From Blattamonas nauphoetae (taxonomy: Eukaryota; Preaxostyla; Oxymonadida), in assembly GCA_033064195.1 (NCBI GenBank), contig JARBJD010000151.1, forward strand, positions 109,096 to 173,095: a DNA stretch of 64,000 nucleotides, read 5' to 3'. The notes beneath the pieces were generated by a model that saw nothing but the letters and a program-made list of their open reading frames with translations, searched no databases and had not been told where the DNA came from. Below, one piece after another: positions 22,647 to 34,382 of this stretch (position 1 is the first letter of the stretch; each line of letters begins with the position of its first letter). Position numbers and translations under genes: made by a program.

Positions 22647-25024
22647 CTATTGATTGTGTCCAACTCCGTCCATTGTCGCGTCTGACTGCGATAGTTCTCC
22701 CCAGAACGTGATCTCAAGTGGAACATTCTGAGAGTATACTGCCCGACACGACGACATGATCCGGCTGTAAAACGGTAGTAGTTTTCTGAATAGAGAGACA
22801 ATGTGTTTCAATTTTCTATCAATGATAATTGAGAGAGGTAGACACCTTGTGACAAAAAATTGGACACCAAAAAATATGGAATGACGTGAAAACTGTAAAA
22901 CAAAATAAATGATGGACATGCTCTTCGCGACATGACACGTGATTCACTTCATCCTGTTCGATCCCTCGAACTTTAATTTTTTTCACTGTATGGTAGTAAC
23001 ACTCGAGGAGGCTGTCACTGAATGAGAGAACACTGATTCCATTACTTTCTTGTGGGATCGAGTTCACACCTCACATGATTTTTTGACAAAGGAAGTCCAA
23101 TGAGACGTAAATCGCATAATTTTCAAAAAGAATTGAAACGAGGGTTCACGAAATGTGTTTGATGAGGTTAAAGTCGGGAACGATTGTTCGATGGTATTTC
23201 TGACCGATATTAACATGTTTGATTCTTGGAAGTATTATCGTTTTTCTTTTTCAACCAGCATGATCACTGAGAAGGACCCGTGAGTGGTGGAGAGGGTTCA
23301 TCTTTGCTTGAGTGAGTTTTTAGACGATAGTGTCATTGAATTGTTTTCCGTCAATGATCTCTTCCGTCACGACAAGTTTTCAGTTTCAACTAATCCCAGT
23401 ACATCACCAAATCCCAAGTTTGCGGGATGATCACACAACCCAGATTCTCAGCATGATGTGTCTTTTATCTTTATGACTTCTTGAATTTCTCTAGTCATCT
23501 CTCACACAGATTCTTCACATCGCCAAACCTACAAAGCTCATGAAAGAAACATTTCGAAAGAGTCTCATTTCCAAAGACGCAGCGATTTTGAAAATGATGG
23601 AGAAGAATGCGAGGAACTCTGTGCGATTTGTGAAGACCAAGTCGATACACTTTGACAAATCGTTGGAAGAAACAGTGTGATTTTTTGATTTTGATGTCTC
23701 TCTTTCGATGAACAGCTGAACTGTATGACGCCTTTTTGAATCCAATTCGAACAGAATGCAAAGTCTTGATGGCTTCGTGCTGTGGCTGGCCTTTTCATTT
23801 CACGACTAACTGTTAATCGTCGGTGTTCGGCGCATCGGTGTCCTTGGATACTACCTTGACAGAGACATGGAGCGAGCGAGTTGACAAGTGTCTTCCTTTT
23901 CCTTTTCTTCATTCAATCTGCTACTATCTTTCACTAGACATTCACCATCTGGGATCCATTCAGGAGTGATATCGGATATGAATCACGTGTCATGTCGTTC
24001 GGAGTATGACCCCCTACAGTTGCATTTCACGTCATTCTATCTTATTTTTCATTGTTGTTCTTCCAACAAATTCCAGGAGATGTCTACCCCAGTAAAGGTG
24101 AAGTGAGTGAAAAAGGAACTCTCTACTCTCACTTGTTCAATCAAAAAGCAAAAATTACAGCCGGATCAGGTCGTCGTGTCGGGCAGTATAGACATCGAGA
24201 GCGAAGACGAGCGGAACAGGAATGTTGAAAACGTAATGTGGTTGTTGGACATCTTTGATGAAGAAGTGGAGTGTCCTCTTCTCCAAATCAGCTTCAGCAG
24301 ACCACTCCTGCCCGTTCTGAGGAGCTGTGTTCTGACCAGCATGACCAGCCGTCCAGAGATATCCATTGCTATTGCCCATCATCGCTGCTTTTGGAGAATT
24401 GTGCGTTTGCGACTTCAAGAATTTTGGATACTCTGCGTTATCACAAACACCAATCACTGAAAGAAGAATGATGATAATGGTCGATTGACAAACTGATTCC
24501 GCCAGTTCCCACATTTTTGATGGTCAATCGATGGATGCCTTTCGAGACAGGTCTCGTGAAACAACCAGTCCATTGGTCGCTGATGTGTCTAACAGTCGAT
24601 CCACTCAGTATGAAGTGATTCGGATTGAACGCGACGATGACATCCGATGCCAAAAGTTGTTTCATTCGTGGAACTTCAGTCGCGATTGGTTGGATCGCCT
24701 GCTGAACCAAGGCCTGATTCTTCTCTCTTTCTTCCAGTTTTCGAGATTTGTTCACCAACTCACTTCGCAGCTGCTCCTTCTCTTGTTGGATCTGCTCCTT
24801 CTCCCGCTGCAGCTGCTCCTTCTCTTTCTGAAGTGAGGTGATCAGAGAGAGGAAGGTTGCCTTGTCAGCTCGCAATATCTCCACTTCTTGTTCCAACTTG
24901 GCGCACTTTCTTTCGGATTCGCTGAGCTTCGTTTGGAGTTGATCAGGCTGCTGTTGTCCTTTCTGTTGATGACGCTGTGATGATCACACAGGATATCAAA
25001 AAACCAAGATTCAGACCATTTCAT
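22647..25024 (-). pseudogene. SPRY/coiled-coil gene split by a mariner-type transposon
   Basis: Reading on the minus strand, the body (about 24970-24494) encodes a Gln/Glu-rich coiled coil (SLQKEKEQLQREKEQIQQEK) and the start of an SPRY-like domain (VIVAFNPNHFILSG, GCFTRPVSKGIHRL). A 37-bp intron (24457-24493, GTTTGT..CAG, phase 1) leads to the second half (GVCDNAEYPKFL, EWSAEADLEKRTLHFF, FNIPVPLVFALDV). The frame is cut by the element at 22737-24188. The last strand (QNVPLEITFWGELSQSDATM) lies beyond it at 22734-22647. Removing the element and one TA restores an open frame. A conserved ATG (MKWSESWFFD) at 25024 is a likely first exon, but I cannot place its junction. The related copy at 39662-40745 is uninterrupted. 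Confidence 0.85.
22737..24188. mobile_element. Tc1/mariner-type DNA transposon (TA target), decayed or non-autonomous
   Basis: The ends are inverted: TACTGCCCGACACGACGACA at the left and the complement at the right, about 36 bases with one mismatch, flanked on both sides by TA (22735-22736 and 24189-24190). Further inside, 22840-22950 and 23970-24095 are looser inverted copies (ATCACGTGTCATGTCG, TTTCACGTCATTC), so the inverted ends are long. At 1452 bases it could once have held a mariner transposase, but I find no intact transposase frame or clear DDE/D motif. Superfamily is assigned from the TA duplication and size only. Confidence 0.82.
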
Positions 25025-25082
25025 CGTGGCGCTGGATTTCTAAGAGATCCTGGAGACACAACGACATGAAAGAGATGGAAAC

Positions 25083-26812
25083 TAGGCTTGTCTGACCGGC
25101 ACTGACCGGTCAGTTTTCGCCGAAAAGTACTGACGGTCACTGACCGGAGAAATTCTGAAACCCATTATCGAGAGTTACCGTTTCTCCGAAGGTGAACAGA
25201 TTTAAATTGACCGAAACTCAATTGCATGATTTTCAGAGTCTTTTCTTCTGGATCTAAGCTGGTTTTGTTTCAAATCACTTATTTCAATCTATTCATGTAG
25301 TTTTTTTTGTATATAACCGAATCTTTTGGTTCGATAACTTTTAGTGTTGATCGACCCATTAATTGTTCCAGGCTGATTGGAAAAAGTCAAAAACAAGTGA
25401 AATCTCATATTCGTTGATAATAAAGAAATAAGAAACCAAGTAGATGTCCATGTACATTATGTCTGGCCTGATATGTACACTGTAGTCTTCCACTGTCTTG
25501 CGCCTTTCCGTGACATGTTGTAAGCTCACTTTTCCCCATGTTCTGTTCTCCATTCCTCTCCCGTTGATATCAAGAATCAATCACAGTCGTTGCTTGGATG
25601 AGTCGAACACATCGACGATGATCTGGTCGAGGAGTGCAATTCGTAGGATTGGATGATCCTTGCGTTCCTTTTATCAATTTATCCGTCGGCATCTCTTTCG
25701 TAATGAGCAGAATATCGGTTGATCGCGATTGTGTCCTTGCGATGACGGAAGAGGAGGTGAATGATGAAGTGGAGAAAGAGAGAGAACAAAGAAGAGTCCT
25801 GGGAAGGCGAACGAGGAGATCCTGTTGATGATGTTCGATTCTGGTTGAAGATGTCATCTGGCACGATAGATTGGCGTGAGTCAGCTCCTGAACAAACTGC
25901 CAGTTCTATTCACTCTTCATCCAACTCCACGTCTTGGTGCAGGAGAATGCAGGATCAAAATTGGTTCTGATGCTGGACTCATGTTTCCAGATCCGTGCGT
26001 GACGGCTACAATGATTTCTTTCGAAGAGAGAAGGACTGAATGTGTAAAGCGATGCCTCACTCGACAGCTCGTCAAGAAAACGGTAGCATGCGTTCGTGAT
26101 TGTGCAGTTAATATCCTCCAACAGCATTCTGCGAAGTTCGTCTTCACTTTGCATTAGTTCTTCGTTTCTACGTTGGAGTTTGGCAAGAATCTCTTCGGTT
26201 TCTTTTCGTTTGGCTTCTTCTTCGAGCTGCCGCCGCATTTTGACTTCAAGTTGTTGCTGTTCGAGTTTTCGGTTGACTTCATCGTCTTCCTTTTGTTTCT
26301 TCCCTTCTTCTTCCTTTTCACGTTGCTTGTCATCACGGAGTTGGGCTTAATCTGAAAGACGACCGTCCTCCTCCATGTCTGAACGAGTCCACTTTGTTTG
26401 TCGTGTTGGATTGAAGCGAGTCAGATCATCCCTATCATGGAGGTTAGATCCATCCTTTTCTTGTCGTCGAGATCGACACGGCGAACGAGGACGACGACTC
26501 GTCGGACGAGACCGTCGGACGAGACCGTCGGAGTGACTGTCTTTCCATCAGGCATGTCCGATCCTTCCACTCTAATCCACAATCTAGTCCCAGTCGTGAT
26601 CGAGCGCACCAGAATCAAGAAAGAGGGACGGATCGCGGACAGAATTGAAAAGTGACTGTTACATGATTTCAGTAAGAACAGAGTGACATTATTATCTGCA
26701 ATCGTGCCAGTTTCTTATGAATATATGATGTTTCTTGATCTGGTGAGATCGGACCCTTTGAAAAAAAGTGAACTGACACTGACCGGCACTTTTGGCCGGT
26801 CAGACAAGCCTA
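25083..26812. mobile_element. hAT-like DNA element with 8-bp target duplication
   Basis: The element starts TAGGCTTGTCTGACCGG and ends with its complement CCGGTCAGACAAGCCTA. It is flanked by the exact 8-bp repeat ATGGAAAC (25075-25082 and 26813-26820). Subterminal TGACCGG/CCGGTCA motifs recur at both ends. The paralogous region at 40795-40805 holds a single ATGGAAAC with continuous flanks, an empty site. The interior (1.7 kb) shows no hAT transposase. It carries a minus-strand coiled-coil stretch (about 26340-25930) and unassigned sequence, so it is probably non-autonomous. Confidence 0.88.
25930..26340 (-). pseudogene. Coiled-coil gene fragment inside the hAT-like element
   Basis: The minus strand reads KEEEGKKQKEDDEVNRKLEQ, then RRQLEEEAKRKETEEILAKL and EDELRRMLLEDIN, and loses coding character toward 25930. 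The composition is like the coiled-coil arms of the SPRY genes in this window. It has no start codon or recognisable downstream domain. It could be a captured host gene piece or part of the element's own old gene. Confidence 0.4.
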
Positions 26813-26820
26813 ATGGAAAC

Positions 26821-27195
26821 AGATGGAATGGCGACGTATGATGGAGAGTTGACGTTTCACACCTGTTGAAGATTTGGAAACATAGTTGAAAGTCTCGATC
26901 GGACCATAACAATTTGTTATGAGTGTCAGTGCTGTTTGTGTTCAGTTCTTTCTGATTTAAGAGTGTCACGGCTCGGATCAACTATTTGACAATGATATTT
27001 CAAGAAAATACTTCGTCAGGTCCTCTTCCAACTGGCTCCTCATTCACTCCTGTGGACTCTCCTCGTTTACAGGCTGCTCGCTGATCCAGAGATCAAATAA
27101 ATAAAGAACGGCCGAGTGAAGTGCTCGAACACCATTGGATTAAAAGGTGACGAACAGACAAAAAACTGCAACAGAACACGAAAAAGTAGATAAAT
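26821..27195. other. 5' flank of the SPRY pseudogene, separated by the hAT-like insertion
   Basis: Bases 26821-26922 (AGATGGAATGGCGACGTATG ... ATAACAATTTGTTAT) match 40803-40905, upstream of the related SPRY gene, so this was contiguous with 25082 before the insertion. The rest, to the end of the next gene, shows nothing recognisable. Confidence 0.75.
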
Positions 27196-30100
27196 TCAGT
27201 GGAGAACGATGCTTCCCAGGCGACACTTGTCCACAACACACCCTCGTCTGTCAGTTCGGACATGCTGTCCTTCTCCAACCACAACTCCCCCGTCGAACAC
27301 CCCGTCGCCCGCAAAGTGCTCGCACGTGCAGTTCGAGAGGGCCACTTTCGGAAGCTTCACCAAACCTGAGTTGTCGTGGCTAACAATCGCAAACGCACTT
27401 CCACCCACAAATTGTGACGAAGAGGAGAGAGAGTGGGGGAGGTCGGTGTTGATCAGAGAGCAGCTTGTGAATGAAGAAAGAGAAAGGTCGGCGCAGGAAG
27501 GGGGGAGAGAGCGAGGGACTGGTGTCTGTCTCGCCATCTCGACCAGCACACATCCTCCACAGACAATCCTCCTTCCTCCTCTCTCGGACAGCGACAGAAC
27601 AGTCGAGCAAGACACGAAACGGCATTTCTTGATTGAGGTTGTGCAGCCAGCCATCTTCACCCGAATCAGACTCCCAAACTCTCTTCCACTGCATCCGACG
27701 AAGGCTGTGTCTTCAACTGAAACGTCTCCGCGTGTGCTCCCCCACACAAACGCTCCGGCGTCGAACGATGTGGACGAGAACGACGACGAGGCGATGGAGA
27801 TTCTGCTTTGGTCGCCACAAACAACCAGACTGGCCTTTCCAACGAAGGAGAGGGCGGATGTGGCGAGGGCGACGGCGGAGAACGAAGACGACGAGCTGGC
27901 TGAGACGAGAGAGACGGAGAGAGGAGTGGACGACGAGATCGAGCACGATGTCAGAACCAGTCGAGACGATGACAGCAGCGAGAACACAAATCGAATCGAT
28001 CTTTGAGCAGAGAATGAAGAAAACACAATTTGAGAAAACGTCAGTGTTTGGAGAGAGAGTGACACCATCGCAGTCTGACCTGAGGAGATCGACGTTCCAG
28101 ACTCGCTCGATTCGTCACTCACACTGCACAGCAACTCGCCGCTCGACCCACTCCCTCGAATGTGCACTGTCGTGGATGGTTCAGAAGCCAGCGAACAACT
28201 CCGCCCGATCGTCGCCTTCTTCACAATCTCAACTGTGAAGGGACCAGCTTGTCCTTTCGTGGATTCCAGGCAGCGATGGAGTGTTCGGAAGGGACTCGCG
28301 AATGTCCCGTCATCGTCGTCGCTTCCGTTCTCTCCGACGGCAATCACGTGCGACTTGAGGATGGGCAACAACGACATCTCATTCGACTCGCTGTCCATTC
28401 CCCACAAGTCCGCGTCTTCAGCTGTGTCAAACGATCCCGCCCATCTGCTCGCCACAATCACTTCCGACAGATCCTTCGCAATGACGTACACGTGATGCCC
28501 ACTTCGATCGGTGTGGCTGGCATCCGTACCAGTTCCGAAGACGGTGTCGATGAGCGAGTATTGCGATGGGCTCGTCATTCCAACCAGATCCATCCAGATC
28601 GCTCCTCCATTCAGCGACGACGAACACTTCTTGAATGTTGTCGATTGGAGCGAGAATGATCCAGTTGTCAGTACAACGTTCAGAGCTCCTCCATTTGTCG
28701 ACGATGAGAACGACGTGAAAGAACAAGACGACACAGACAGTGATCCTGTCGACGACACAGTCACAAACGATTGAGATGTCGACGTGCCTGGTCCAGTGAA
28801 GGCCAGATTAGACAGTGTCAGTTTGTTCGATGTCACGACGATAAATCCAGTCGACGTAACTGTGATCGCTGTCGACGACGATGAGGTCAATGTGGCTGTT
28901 TGGGATACTGTAATTGTCTCTGAGAGTATGAGGGATGAATCAATGGAGAATGTGACTGCACTGTTCGGGTGAGTCAGAGCGGTCGAGATCGATTGGCATG
29001 GCAACGATACAAGACCACAAAGCGGATGGTCTTCTCCAGATGAGTGGATGTGCGTCGATGTCTCTGAAGTGGTGTGAGGATACCAGTAATACAGCAGCGA
29101 TCCAGATGAACTTTCAGATTCAAATCCAAAGTATCGTTTCTTCTGTACATCGGCAAAGAGCGCGTTATTGTTGGGAAGCGATGGCTTGATTGAGTTCAGA
29201 CTGCCTCTCAAAAGAGACACCAGATTTGAATTCGAGAGATAAAGGCAATTGCCATTTCCAGTCGCTGAACATCCTTCAAATGAGATTGTTCCTGAAGTCG
29301 AGAATGTTCCTCTATTGACTCTCACGTGCAGTGGTCCTCCATCAGCTGTTGATGTGCACGAGGTGAACGTGACTGAGGTGAGAGACAGACTGGCTCCACT
29401 TCCGAGTGTGGCTGAGATGGCTGAACCAGACAATGTAGACGCAATTGACCCAAACTGACTTTCAGAAATGTCCACTTTGCCGGCTGACTGAATAATCACG
29501 CTGAATGCAAACGACGAGGAGAGGATGGCAGCGTCCAACTTCACTTTCGAGAGCGATAGACTTCCTCCAGTCACACGAGCGAGCGGAACAGACATAACTT
29601 TGGAAGAACCAGACAAGAAGGGGGAGAGGGAGGAGAACGAGACGGAGAGAGTGTTGGCAGGAACGATGAAGAAGGACGAGGTGAAGAATCCAGACAGATT
29701 GGACGTGTCGATTGTGCTTTCTGAGAACGAGAGGGATGACGACGAAGTTTTTGCAAGCGCGGCGGTCGAGCCAGCGTTTGTTGAGCTGGGGAAGACAACT
29801 TTCGTGTTCGACACTGTTGTGGAGAATATCGAGCACAATGACAGCTTCAAAAGAGGGACGGAGGACGAAGATGAGCCAGAAAATGAGATTACTGTATTGG
29901 ATGTGAGTGATCCTGCCGCACTTGTGATGAGAGTCGCTGTTGATGCTGTGAAAGTGGATGTTGACGGTCCGCTGATCAAGGCGAGTGTCAGTTCAGAAGA
30001 TGACGAGGGAGAGGAAGTGGTGGAGAATGATGTGAACGAGACCTTCCCAACACTGACAAGAGTGCATGATGACGAAGGAGAGATGGAGACGAGAGTGGCG

Positions 30101-33100
30101 GGGAGAGGGCCAGTGAAAGAACAGGTACTGAAAGTGACATCGCCGACAGATATCGAGGAAGAGGCGATGGCGATTGCTGGTGACGAGAACGAGAGGTCTG
30201 ACACTCGAAGTCCGTCGGTTGTGATGGTTCCTGTTGCCGAGACGGAGATCAGAGTCTGAGCGGCCACGACAGATCCAGATGACTTGAAGGAGCACGATTG
30301 AAGGACGAAGGAGCCGGTTGAGGTGGAGAGGAGGGCAGTCGACGAGGAGAGAGGGGTTCCGAAAGCAAAGTCGATTCTGCTGATTGTGGCTGATGTTGTG
30401 TCGGTGATCGTCAGGCTAGACACTTGGGTGACTTGAAGAGTGGCTTGGTCTGATTCGTGTTCAGGCTGGATGGTACACCCTGCGATGTCTGTCGTCCCCT
30501 TCAGATAAGCATACATCATCACAAACACTGTCATCCCACTCAGCGACATCTGACTCCCGGCAAACGTCACAGACTGACACGGAGCATCCTGCGATCCACA
30601 GTCCTCGGCATCAGATTTGGAACTGTTCACGAACAGCTCCGTCTGGCCAGCGAAGTAGAGAGGAATCCCCCACTCCTGCGGCTTGAACGACGAATCGCGT
30701 GAGAAGCATTTGAAGCGAAGATTATCTGCTGCGTTGTTCTGCCATGTCACTTTGAAGTGGTCTTCGGTGAGGTATTCGGATTCCTTGTCGAGGGTGGGTG
30801 TGGAGATGAAGATGTCAGCTGCGCGGTTGGCTTCCCCGCCTGCGAAGGTGAGTCCGCTCAAGGTGTATGTCTTCGCGTTGTCCTGCAGATGGATGAACAG
30901 AGCGGCTCCGACGTTCTCCGATGCGGATCCGAGTTTGTAGTTTGTGAAGGAGGACGACGAGAGGGTGAGAGTCGAGGACGATGTCAAGTCGGCGTGGATG
31001 GCTGCGCCTGTGCTGAGTGTGGATTGGATGTTGTTGAATTCACATCCTGTCGCTGCGAGTGATCCTCCGATGATGCTAACGAGTCTGCCGTTCTGTGCTG
31101 ATCCTGTCCCTTTCAGAATGCAGTTGGTCAGTGTGGCTGATCCTCCCCCATCCACTTCGATCAAATGCCACGTGTCAGTCGTGTCAGCGTTGAGTGTGAG
31201 TGACATCGCAGGCACGGAGAGTGTTCCTGTTGTCACTTTCATGTTGGCTGTTTGAAAAAAAGTTGGTTTGATGAAAGAGACGCTGGTTGACGATGATCCC
31301 GCCCCTTCGATTCGGACTGTCTTCGCGTTGACGACGATGCACGTCTCCTCTCCATTCGAAGACGAGTATGTGCCTGCTGCCACAATCACTTTGTAGTTTG
31401 CCGTCACTTTGTTCCCAGCATATGTCACTGTCTTGCACTGCTTTGATTGATCCCCACAATCCCACACGTTCGATCCAGATGTGGAAACATACACATCGGC
31501 ATCCCTGAAGTCCACTGTTGACCCATAAACATAACCAGACGTGCCCAATTGGATGTTCTTGGTGGTTCCTTCGTTGGTGCTGTCGGTGAGAAGACTGTCC
31601 AATCGTTTGGATTTGAGATTTGGATCATCTTTATTGTTGAAATCTGTCTGAAAATAGTTCTGCCCATCGATGTCGTTGACTGGGAACCGAACACAAGCAA
31701 TCATCACATTTTGCCCTCCTGATTGACCATTTTTGATGGTGGACACTTTGCGAGAGAAGTAACAAAGGAAATGATGAAGAAAGACAAAAGGAAACCTGTG
31801 GTGCCGAGAAACATGCAGTTCACCATTCTGAAGAAGGTCGGAGCTGCACAACCGTACGGCCAGAGAACAATCCCGCCTCCGAACGACGGAGCGAGACAGG
31901 ACTCGAAGAGACACGCGCTGAGCAGATAATACGAAGACTGCAGTTCAATCCACATCGCTCCGCCTCCGCCGTTCAATCTTTCGTTTTCTGGTGTCCATGG
32001 CTCTGCAAAGAAAGACATATCTCCTTTTTCGATCTCCCACGATTGGCAGATGGCTTTGCACGAATAGAACGCACTGTCAGACACTGTGAGCTGTGCTGCG
32101 ATCGTCGCAATGGCTCCTCCCGAATGTCCGGTGCATTCTGTGAAGGTCGTTGCGGTGACGACGACCTTGCCATTCGATGCGTGGATGGCTCCTCCGTTGA
32201 AGCTGCTGGATGAGGTGCATGCGGTGAATGCGCAGTTTGTGACGGTGAGGACGGCAGAGGCATCGGAGGGCTTGAATTGTATCGCTCCTCCTTCCCCATT
32301 TCGGGTGAGTGATTCGAAGACATCCCCGATGAATGACGCGGTTGCTGTGAGAGTCTGCTGGACTTCGTTTGTCAAAGTGAAGTGGGAGAATGAGCAATTA
32401 AGAGTGGAAAGTGTCCGGAAACGGTTGCCGCTGTAAAGGGCGCCTGCGCAGCAGGCATCGCATCGATCAAAGTTCGACGAGGCGATCACGCCGGAATCTG
32501 TGACATCATCCGACCAAACACCGTCCATGCTGTTTGCGAGGAGGGAGGTCGAAATATTCGAAAAAGTGGAGGAGATGAGGTTGAAACGAGAGAACAGTCC
32601 CGACGAGAGGAACGGAGTGTCCTGATTCAGAGAAGTTGAGAGAACTTCAAGACGAAACAGCGAGACTGTTGTTTGTTCGCGTTTCGACTGAATTAGGGGT
32701 GATACATGACTCGAGTGGTCGGATGAGCGAATGGAAATGTCAACCAGAGTGAGTGTGCCTCCGTGGCTGACAAACGAGGGCGATAATGCTGTGTTGATGA
32801 GCAGGACGCAGTTCTGCATGCTCAACGTGCTGCAGGCGTCCAAGATTGAGACAGATTCATTTCCACTTTGTGAGAGCGAGACTGTCAAAAGCTCGAATGT
32901 GGAATTCCGTAGGTCGAAGAGGGTAGGAACGATCAGCGATGATCGGATGGTTGTATTATTGTGTCCTTGGAGAGAAGCAGATATGGAGTCAAGTCCGAGG
33001 TTGTTTGACGAATAAGTTGTGGATTCGAGTGAGATGAACGAGGAGACATTCCAAATGACCGATGGACATTGAAAAATGGCTCCAAGAGAACGGGTATGCG

Positions 33101-33140
33101 CATGACAAAGAAATATGGTGAGTAATAGTCCAACGAACAT
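27196..33140 (-). CDS. Secreted giant beta-helix (pectin-lyase-like) surface protein, 2 exons
   Basis: Proposed exons on the minus strand are 33140-31796 and 31745-27196, with a 50-bp intron (GTTTCC..AAAG, phase 1), giving 1964 residues. The ATG at 33140 begins a signal peptide (MFVGLLLTIFLCHAHTRS). Repeated turns such as TNCAFTACTS, FNGGAIHA and TECTGHSGGAIA are typical of right-handed parallel beta helices and of Pmp-like adhesins. At least four modules start with a Cys pair pattern (DCGDQSKQCKTVTYAG, DCGSQDAPCQSVTFAG, LCGLVSLPCQSISTA and a fourth near 28330). Long Ser/Thr-rich stretches suggest heavy glycosylation. No membrane helix or GPI-like end is visible; the C-terminus (CTCEHFAGDGVFDG...) may be truncated or continue through an unseen exon. 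Likely secreted or cell-surface; ligand unknown. Confidence 0.85.
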
Positions 33141-33230
33141 CTTGGCAGGATCTGAAAACTGAATTAGGGGACTGATCGATGGGGAAGGATGAATGACCCT
33201 TTCGGTCTCGCTTTCAGAGAGTCCAGGTTG

Positions 33231-34346
33231 TATAGCTGTCTGACCTGACCTGACCGACCTGTTTTTTCCCGAAAGTCCAGGGCAGGTCAAGACCAAGCCA
33301 GTACCAATGATGGGTACGAGATCTTTTTTCAAATCACTGGAAAACACGATAAAGATGATATTCAGTCCTGAAAGGGAAAGTGAAGTGACTCTAACTCAGT
33401 TTTAGGTAGTAAATGTTCCACTTATCTGCCTCTTTCCTAATTCTTCTTTAATTATCAGGTATTCATGGGATGATCAACTTCTTCCATCTCATCAGGATTT
33501 ATTGTGACACCTTCAGATTTCGTTGACTCTTCGATGTCTACCTGTGTGATTTCTATTTGAACTTATCCCATTTTGTTCCTAGAGCCTCTAATCGTACAAA
33601 CAATGACTCACACCAAGATTCAAACATATAGTCGTTCGTTTCTCATTCTGAACCTTCCCTCAACATTTCCGTGGTTTTCATGATGTATTTATAACCTCTT
33701 TTTCACTCTTCTTCTCTATTTTAGCCAATTGGATCAAGTCACAAAGAATCACCCCAGAGCGCCACACATCTCCGAATAGAACAAAATAACGGGTGATCCA
33801 CCCCAAGTTCATGCTTTTTCGGTGGTATTTTCCATAGTTACTACTATTCATTTTGTTTTGAGACGAGATCTCCCCGTCAGACAGCGTCTCCGTTGCTATC
33901 TCCTCAAAACGCAGCAAAGAACTGTCATGGTCTCTTAAATGATGGCAAAGTGATTTGTATGATCCGATCAAACCAGATTTATAATCAATGTGATCCTTAT
34001 CCTCATCTTTCTCCACACTATCGTCGCCGTTGATTTTCAGTTCCTTCTCAAAGATTTCTCCCATAAAACGCACTATTTTTCGTCAATATGCAGGTTTTAT
34101 TCTCCTTTTTCAAATCTGTCGTAACATTTCACCTTCATGGCAGAAATATTTGGATCTTATTTCTCAAACTCCACCTCATCTGTCTCCACCGACAAGACTC
34201 CATAAATCGGAGTGAAAAGAGATGAGAACACGTTTACACATACATAGAGAGTGATTCAAGACATTTCTGACACCAGGTTGTGATCGGTCCCATTAGGTGT
34301 GGTTATTGACATTTTGACCGAGAGAAAAATCAGGTCATACAGCTAT
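33231..34346. mobile_element. Possible element with hAT-like inverted ends, no target duplication seen
   Basis: The left end reads TATAGCTGTCTGACCTGAC and the right end is its near complement (TCAGGTCATACAGCTATA). The ends resemble those at 25083 and 34383. The flanks do not give a matching 8-mer, so this could be an old copy or two unrelated termini. The left end lies 90 bases upstream of the beta-helix gene start. Confidence 0.45.
33678..34073 (-). CDS. Hypothetical ORF, possible kinase-like fragment
   Basis: A 131-codon minus-strand frame (start context unverified). One stretch, FGDVWRSGVILCDLIQ, is reminiscent of protein kinase subdomain IX (D-W-S-x-G-V-I-L), but HRD, DFG and APE are not visible. 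It lies inside the possible element at 33231-34346. Could be a degraded gene piece or chance. Confidence 0.25.
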   Translation of the reverse strand: MRFMGEIFEKELKINGDDSVEKDEDKDHIDYKSGLIGSYKSLCHHLRDHDSSLLRFEEIATETLSDGEISSQNKMNSSNYGKYHRKSMNLGWITRYFVLFGDVWRSGVILCDLIQLAKIEKKSEKEVINTS

Positions 34347-34382
34347 AGAACCGACAGTTCTGTGTCTTTAATCCAGTTTGTG

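Noticed and set aside
24970-25024. A 15-20-bp intron joining the conserved MKW exon to the coiled coil
   Set aside because: In both SPRY copies the phases do not fit any GT-AG pair; such a short intron would be exceptional, so I left the start open.
27209-28006. A 265-codon plus-strand frame
   Set aside because: Antisense to the C-terminal part of the same surface gene; no domain.
29525-30259. A 244-codon plus-strand frame
   Set aside because: It is antisense to the Ser/Thr-rich part of the beta-helix gene; its acidic, repetitive composition follows from the opposite strand.
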